Assembly (NCBI GenBank): GCA_035578175.1
Contig: JAQMRL010000006.1
Coordinates: 67,772,001 to 67,836,000, forward strand
Reading direction: 5' to 3'
DNA: 64,000 nt
Source of the DNA: Catonia carolina
Taxonomy: Eukaryota; Arthropoda; Insecta; Hemiptera; Achilidae
The position numbers and the translations under genes were made by a program. Below are positions 21,501 to 30,500 of this stretch, one piece after another. Positions within the stretch are counted from its first letter, which is position 1; each line of letters begins with the position of its first letter. The notes beneath the pieces were generated by a model that saw only the letters and a program-made list of their open reading frames with translations, was not told the origin of the DNA and ran no database searches.

Positions 21501-24500
21501 AAAAAGATAAATGGATTTAAAAAGAATAAACTTCCTTAACATAAAAATGTGATTACATAAGGTATTTATGTTAATTTAATAATACATCCAAGTGTTTTTA
21601 TCATCCTATTGAAAACCGAAACCTGTAATTTAAACTTTCATAATTTGATTTTTAAGACATATTTAAATTGCTGTAAATATCCTACTGACCAATTTTGGGC
21701 AGGAGTTTAAAAATATTTAATCAAAAAACAAAACATGTTAATTATATAATAACCTAATAAATTGTTAATTTAAATTGATTTCATTCGAGTTGGCTACAGT
21801 TTATATTTTTTGCTATTCAAGAATCTGGTCACGCGACCAAAAATGTAAAAAACTAGATAAGTTTTTTTGAATGTAAATATAACTGGTTTTACATGTTTTT
21901 ATAATTATATACTACAAATTTTATTAGAATAATTTCTTTGTAAAAATGTTAATTTCATTAGATTCATTTAATTCTTTCGTTAAATTTATGTACATCTTGT
22001 TTTATTTGTAATCTGAGTTACAGAAATGCGTTTTACATATTTTAAATTTTAATTTTTCACACATTTTTATAATATACATGCCTATATATTTTAGTTATTT
22101 CCTCTGAGAGTAACGAATTTCATTCTACAGCCAGACCATGTGGTGAATGAAGTGACGGTGTCATTTGCATGGTGGAAAGTATATGATTTTCAGAGAGCCT
22201 GGGATACTCATAAGCATACTTTTTTACTCATTGAGGAAAGGAATGATAAACCACCTCACTACTCGTTTTGCTTAGTAAAGCCTCTAGTGAGTGACATATA
22301 TTTTACAATTATTTTGTAATGTATTTTAACTATTAGAAAAATAATTTTAAGATTTTACGGACACCTGTATAAAATGGATGACATCCGGTTGACAAAACAA
22401 ATTTATAAGACACTAAACAATAGACCTCAGGTGCCGTAAATACGGTTTAAAGAAGTCAAAAAAAATATTAAGGAAACCAGAATAAACCGAGAAAACTTAA
22501 TAAACCGAACCGAATTTAGAAAGCTTACGAACATTAAGGGTTTCCAAGAAAAGCACAAACAAAACACTGGGTGGACAAACGAAAGGAGAAAAGCGTACAG
22601 TGATTATAGACTGAGATCGTGGATCGCAAAACAAGCTTCCAAAAACGTCTAAACGCCGACTCACGTGGTCTAAAAATGGCCCTTTTTCTTTAAAGAACAA
22701 TAAAATATATTTTTAAAACAAAAATTTTACAAGAAAAGGTAATTTCCAACGGCGTTACCATTATAATAGATCAATAATCGGGTGTGAAACACTCACAAAA
22801 TCTTTCCTTGCTAATTTTAAATGAAAAACATAATCTAATTATGAGTGATTGAGCACATATATGAATGTTAAACTCTGTAGGACTTAAAAATACATTAAAT
22901 CACTATATTTGATCAAACAATATATATTTTTCAAGTTTAAAATTTATATCAAATGGTTAAATAAAATTGATATAGAGGCGTCCGTCGGTACTGTTTTCTT
23001 TGAACCAGTAGTATCATTATCTAAACAAGTATTATAAAAACAAAGCGTGTTTTTTTTGTGCAGGCTAATTTCCAAAACTACTGAACGGATGTTCATTAAA
23101 TTTTTGACAGCGTATTCGTATTTATATTCACATTTTATTTTTAAATTTTCAAAATTTTTAAATTTTACCAGGAAATCCGCAGCGCAGGTTGAAACGTCAA
23201 TGGGCCAGAGATCTTCTATAAAGTGATTTATTTTATTTTTCTTTCTTCTTTTTTTTCTTATGTTGTTATTTATCATTCATGTATCATGAACTTTATTTCA
23301 TAGAACATATACCAATGGGTATCACTGTTCTTTTTCATTTATTTATTTTTATTTATTTTTTTTTTATTTTTTTTCCTTGTCATCCTTTGTTTACTGTCAC
23401 CTAATTTGCTCGTTGTATCGTAGTATATAGTTGCAAATAAAGTTATTAAAGTTAAAAAAAAAAAAAAAAAAAAAATTTCAAAAGGCCTTTGGGCCAGCCC
23501 AGTCAGTCAGCTGGTAGAAAGTCACTATTATTTGTTAAGTAACACCGGTTGGGCAAGCGACTTTGTATGGTGACCAGTTGACAGCCATCCATGAACAAAC
23601 TCTACTGGGGGTCCCTGTTCAAAGTCATGTCTAATCAACGTCAAAAAAAACAGCGATCAAATTGGGTAGTTGTCAACAATGTACAGTTCCCGATAACAAA
23701 TAGAAGCTAAAAAAAAAAATTCAAAAATGATAACCCTAAGGACGCTAATTAAGATTTACATAAATATATACTTATAATGTTATAAATATTATATGTAAAC
23801 ACATATGTACTTATAATGTGAGTACGTATTGCTGTTGAAGCAGATGAAGGGGTTTGATGATGATGAGAAACGTACGCAGGGGAATTTATCAAAATGCTGT
23901 GTGTGTGGGTGTGTATGCGCGCGCGCGCGCGTGTGTGTGTACATGGAGTATTTATATAGCTACAGTCGATCTAGCAGCTAGACAATTTCTGTTACATATT
24001 TTTTTAAAAATTGATTATGTCCTACACATGTTTCGCGTGCGAAGCCGCGCGGGCCATGCTAGTAATAATATACGCGGTTTCAAACGCAGGCTTTATCTTT
24101 CATTTTACGTACTGTAGTTTTTTTGTTTATTTACCTTTTCTGTTTTTAAATGCTTTACACATATAACTGGATGACCATCTGATAAGAAACAGAACTATGC
24201 TTTGTAGCCTAGGAACTAGCAGATCGAATTCAAATTAAGTTCATGTAAATTAGAAATATCACTAAAATTATAATGTAAATTAAATAAATTAACAGAATTA
24301 ATATAGGTTTTGTGAAAAATTTAAGTGAAAGTTTTTACTACAATTTACTGTACAATTAATAAATTTTACCGTAAAATAAATATATTTTTATTCCATTGAT
24401 AAAACTAGTAGAAAAACAGTTAAATACATAATAACATACTTGAAAATAATATACAGTCCTAAGTTCTTACAATGTCCAGTGTTACGTGAAAAAAAATTCT

Positions 24501-27500
24501 GATCTTCGCACCATGACGTCCATTTAATCTTTACAGTTTTATAATATTATTTTTTATCGTTTCCGTATCATATAATTATAATGATACTGGGTGAAAGGAA
24601 ACAATAACGACGCCTCTGTATCAATTTAAACATATGTTATAAATTTTAACTTGCCAAATATGTGTTGTTCGATCAAATATATATTCATATGCATTCATCA
24701 ATTATTTTAATAATAAATGATGACAAAATAAAATTTTATATTACTTACAGTTATCTAAAAAAGTTAATCAAGTAAAACATCTCTATGAGAATTCTGTTTA
24801 TTAAAAACAATAGTTTCTTTTAACGCATCTGTGGCGTTGTGAGAGCGTGCTAGATATTTATTTATACAATTTTTTGTACACTTTTTTCAGTTTAACAGAA
24901 TACATAATTTATTATAACATATTAATCAATGCTGCATTGTAGGCAACCAGCAGAAGCGAGACTTGGGCTCTGCTTTGAGTTCATTCACACACTATGCGAC
25001 ATAACCATTATGTTGTACTAATAATAATATGAAACCAAATAAAGTGAAAGGTAAAAGATGAAAAGAAACCAACAAATAGGGGTTGATTTTAATAAAATCT
25101 TTTTTAAGTTTTTATATTTTTTTACGATTAAGTTTTTATTTTTAAGAAGGCCGGTCTAGAAAATTTAAATTAAAATATAAATTTTCTAGTAGCCTTTTTT
25201 AATAATTTGATGAGTAAGTTACTTTGTGGGATCGGATTTGTTGGAGATTTGATCAGTGCACTTGTTGATTCAGTTTATCTTCTTATTCTTCTTCTTCTTA
25301 CTATCAAGGATTAGGCATAAGCCTGTTCCCAACTCATAAACCATCCTGTACGTCTACACAAACACCGTACATCTAGACTACTGCCATCTTCTTCGAGTTC
25401 TTCCCAACTTCCTTCTTCCGACTGGAACATAATCCATCACTTTAAGAGGTATTCTCTTTTCTGGCATCCGTTCCAAATGTTGCCTTCATTGATTCCGGTA
25501 CTCCACTTTTTCATTCAAGTTAAATACACCCAACTCGGGTCTAATTTTCTCGTTAAGTATTAGATCCAGCCTCGAGCAGCCCTTCACCCTTCTTAAAAAC
25601 CTCATTTCAGCTAGATTCCACTTTCTTTGCGTTTTGTGGTAACCCATGACTCGATTCAGTTTATAAGCAGCGTATTCATATTGTCTAGTAGCTAATGTTA
25701 AGGGGACCCGGAATGCTTACCTCCATAATGTTAATGTAAGGAACATTTTCTCAAAAACTATTACAGTTATCGTGTTAAATTTTCTTGTGGTTACTTTTCA
25801 GGCTATTCTACATCCACTGAATTATTAGAATTTTGATATATTGATAGGATGATAATAAATTTTTTTTTTGAAATGACCACTTTTGAAAATCATAACTTTT
25901 TGCCTATATTTCAACACATTATTTTACTGTAATATTAACTCAGTACATTGAAATATGGTATGAAAGGCTGTCCAAAAATTTCATTTAGGCTAAATCCATT
26001 CGCAGCTGGCTGAGAAAGTGTTCCTTTTGTTTCAAAATTACTATTTGTGGGAAGCCAGAAAGAACTAGTAAACTCATTATAACGTTAAAAAATTCAAAAT
26101 GTTATTTTTACAGTTCAGAAGTTATGGATATATTACATAAATTTACATATTACATGTAAATATTACATTCACATGTGGTTTGGTGCTACTTAAGTTTTAA
26201 AACGAAAAATGTCACACAAATGTTTTTTCTCTTTAATTCTTTATTTACAACTGTAAAATTTTACAACAAGCAATTGTGATGATTATGATAATAATGTAAA
26301 TGACATGATAGGCATGAGAAGGGTAGGGCCCCCATTGGTGCTTCCCCAAGAATGAAATTTGTATATCAAATTAGCAGGTCTCAACTCCAGTGTCTTTGGC
26401 TCCGGGCGGCTAGGGGGATTATCAGGTAAATGGAAGGTGGAAAGTGAACGCACCAGGGGGTTCTCGTGTTCGTGTGACTTGTCTTGAAAGCGTTTGTATA
26501 GATATTCAATGGAATTTTGTGAAAGTGGTGTTTTAAAATCTGTATGTAAGGTTTTGTTGCTAACGTAAAGAGGTGTTTTTGCTATAAGGCGTAATGTTTT
26601 TGACTGGAATGCTTGAATTCGTTGCAAGTTTATTCGTCACACAAAATAAAAAAATTATGAAATTATCTGTTGTCATTCAAAAAAATAGAGATGTCATGCA
26701 AATGGGTAACGTTTAAACAATAACCTAAGGTTTAAATATATTTTTAATTAAAAAAAAAACTGCAAACCCCTAAAAATGTATAACTATATGGTTGGATGCA
26801 GAAAACTCTGAATTTAAATAATTTTCAAAAACCCGGAAATGTGAAAATTTTAAATTTCTTTCGTTCCGGGTACCCTTAAAGTTACTTTAGGATTTTTATA
26901 TCTGCTGAATGAAGTATCGCGTAGTTTGTGGTCATTAGTACTGGTTTCAAAATTTTGTAAGTTATTGTATACATCAATTAATAGCTTAATCTTTTGACGT
27001 AAAGCTGTCTAATGGAATTTTATATAAAACCGCAAACCCGGATTTCATTCCCGGTAGTCTGAAAACCATCTACCTTTCAGCTTGCAAACGACACCACTTC
27101 ATTTACCACAAAGTTTAACAGTACAATGAAATTCATTACTCTCTGAGGAGATAAATCTGACTAGTTTCTTCTACCTCTCTTGTTCTTAAAAGCTTCAGTC
27201 ATATAATTGACTGACCATATTTTATGATAAGAAACAGAACAATATTTTGTAACTCTGGAACTTTTAGATCGATTGCAAATAACTAAAAACTCCAACTGCA
27301 TGTTATGGTCAAACTTTTACATATGTTAACGGAAATCCTCCAAAAATAGAAACTTTGACTTCAAGGAATCTTAAAAAATATATTTTAAGATTTGGGTATG
27401 CTAAAAAAAAAAGGAAACGAGGAACACTAGAAAAAAGTATTTGGAAATATTTTAATTTATATAACTTATGTACAATACATAAAGTTACAAAGCAACAACA

Positions 27501-30500
27501 GTTTATAGGTATGGGGGGACATTTACACCTAATATAGATAATATTTTTATCTATTATACGCAGTTACGTAGCGCATGCGTAATGCACATTTATTATGTAA
27601 TTGTTTTATATAGTATGTTGTAACTATAAAAATATATAATAGTGAAATTACCTAAACAAAGGTTTTGGTACTATATTTTGTCTGAATTTGTATCTGTCAT
27701 TACTACTATTCGTATATTATTTATTTTATCTTTATAAATTTATAATGCACTAGATTTTTATATAGAATGTAGATTAAATTAGCTAATTTTCTTTTTTAAA
27801 TTAAGGTGGTATTTATGTCTCAGTATTTATGCCCAAACCATTTTGAAGTCAACAACTTAGTATTAAGATTTAGCATGATTGTCATATCTAAATTTGCACA
27901 GTAGGCAAGCAGGTCTAAGTAAAATTTGGGCCGGATCGTAGCAGTCTCATAAAATTTTAAAACAGACTTTGATCAGAAAATTTAGTTGATCCCTGACATA
28001 CAGTTAATAGTAAAATATAAATTGATGCCGCAATCTTTAAAAATACATTTTTACCACTAGAGCCCATCACTCAAAAATTTCATCAGACATTGGACTTACC
28101 ATATCTTGTAGAGCATCAACCATTTAGCGAACAAAACGATTCTAAAATAAAATTGCAAAAGCCATTTTTGAGAAAATTATAAAATAATTAAAAGTCTTAC
28201 GATTAAACTACTACTTCTGGTTGACAAAATTTGATAAAAATGTTCGTGTTGGAATTTCTTATATTATTTAATTTAATTTCCATGTTTCAAAATTATACGA
28301 TATTCCATTCTTGAGATTTTCTGTTCACACATATACACAGACCAATCGTTAAAAATATGTTTTTTTCTTTAGGTTCAGGGGTCTGAAAACGTGTATTTCC
28401 GATAAAAACTTGATTTTAAAAAATTGTCACAAAAATAATAGAATTTCTCTATATATTTACATAGGGCAAGAGAGTGTAAGTAAACGTGGCTATCGTACTA
28501 CATCCTTTTATGATTGATTAATAAACATTTCATTTAATAAGGCTTTCCCTTTGTCAGTTTTAATGACAGTGTTTTAGAATAAACTTTGAATAACTTTTGG
28601 TAATTATAATAAAATTAACTGCCCATAACAGACAGGCGGAGTGTCAAATTATTTACACTTAATTTGTTCGTTGGAGGGCTAAAATAAACAGTTCTGTTTC
28701 TTATCACATGGTCAGTCAATTAAATGACTGAATCATTTAAGAACAGAAGAGGTAGAGGTGTAAAAGACACTAATCAAAGTTATTTCCTCTGAAAGTAATG
28801 AATTTCATTTATACAGCCAGACCTTGTGGTGAATGAAGTGAAGGTGTCGTTTACAGAGTGGAAAATATGTGCTTTTCAGAGGGCCCGGCATGCTGATAAG
28901 CGTACTTTTCCACTCAGTGAGGAAGGCAATGGTAAATCACCTCACTCCTCGTTTTACTTAGTAAAACCTCTAGAGGTTCAAACCAGCCTTTCGGCTGTTG
29001 ACCTAAACTACAACAACAATAAAATTAATAATATAATGTTGTTCCAGGTACTCTGCGTACTTCTTGCTGCGTTGGTTGTAACAGCCAGGGAAGATGACGC
29101 AGAAGTAGAAGGAAGTCAAAAACAAAAAAGAGGATTATTCGGGTTAGGTTATGGAACAGATTTAGGATATGGTGGATATGGTGGTCTCTACGGTGGCTAT
29201 GGATTACTTGGAGGTTATCATGGATTACTTGGTGGCGGTTATGGATTCGATCATGGACATCTTGAACATGGCCATGTCAAAACTGTAACAGTTACAAAGG
29301 AGGTCGCAGTACCACACCCATATCCAGTCCCAGTACCTGTTGAGAAACATGTTCCTTACCCAGTCAAGGTACCAGTTGCTGTACCAGTCGATAGGCCTTA
29401 CCCAGTTCATGTACCAAGACCATACCCAGTACCAGTCGAAAAACCAGTTCCTGTACCAGTTGAGAAACCAGTTCCAGTACCATATAAGGTAATTTTAAAA
29501 ATCTGAAATTTTTATATCTTTGAACAATATCATTCACTTTCAGACATTCCAGGAACTTTTTTAACAGTGTAATTGAAGGGTGCAGGGGAAAACCAACTAA
29601 GTCACAAAACAGGAATTTTTCAGGAGAGCAAAAACAAAGTTTAAAACGATCTGAGAGAAAAAGAAATTTAGAAATTAGAAGGCCAGCGCCTATGTCACTA
29701 GCATTGGACTCGGTTGGTTATTCCCCTGATCCGAATGGACTGAGTTGGTTTTTCCCCTGTGTTGCAATATGTCAAATGGCTATATCTTGTGATTAAATTA
29801 GTTTTTCCCCTGTAGCTTTCAACACGTGAAAATATTTACCAAAGAGCATCAAATGGCATTATAATCTAAGTTTCGAATTTTTTGGACTAAGTTGCTTTTT
29901 CCCCTGTACCCTTCAATTCTTTTACAATAGTTTGTTATAAAGGTAATTATAAACTTGAAGCAAAGATGAGAAAAATTTGAGTAATGTTTTTAGAATGAAA
30001 ATATAACCATACTTTGAAGTGTGTTTCAAAAGTGACTAAATTGTGAAGAAGAAAATCAAAGAAAACTAAACTTGATGTATTATCTAGAAGTAATATCTTG
30101 AAACATGAAGTTTAAGATGACAATGATGCGGATTTTAAAGTGATGATGATTAGTAGGAGAATTTTATAAATAAATTAAATTATTTCAAAAAATTAATTTA
30201 AACCACTAAGCATTAAATTTAATTGTAATAGGATCAATCTGGATTTAGTATAGGTCGAAATTAATAGGCTACTAAAACAATGAGTCGATGACGCTTGCAG
30301 TAGTGACACATGAGAAATGTTAGAGGCTTTCGAGATGTGACTGCATACAAGAATGTTGAGGATCTATTGGGTGAATTGCGTAACAAACAGAGAGATGCCG
30401 AACCGGGTGAAAAAGGATATGGAGGTTGTGAATGGATGCAAAATATTTAACACTCCACCTACCTGATAAAATACCTTAATGATTAAAATTTCTTAAAACA

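Larger units (their letters stand above)
23030..24062 (+). mobile_element. non-autonomous Helitron-like element (3' end clear, 5' end uncertain)
   Basis: The right end is a GC-rich terminus (CGTGCGAAGCCGCGCGGGCC) followed by ATGCTAG and a T. This fits Helitron 3' ends (CTRR before a T). Near the left the AAACTACTGAACGGAT motif, common in insect Helitrons, appears at about 23076. A truncated LINE and a GT/GC microsatellite lie inside. No Rep/helicase is encoded. The left boundary is a guess. Confidence 0.45.

Noticed and set aside
28826..29506. 226-codon open frame as a single exon
   Set aside because: The first third is SINE-A sequence with its own 11-bp duplication. The real exon begins at 29048 after a splice acceptor.
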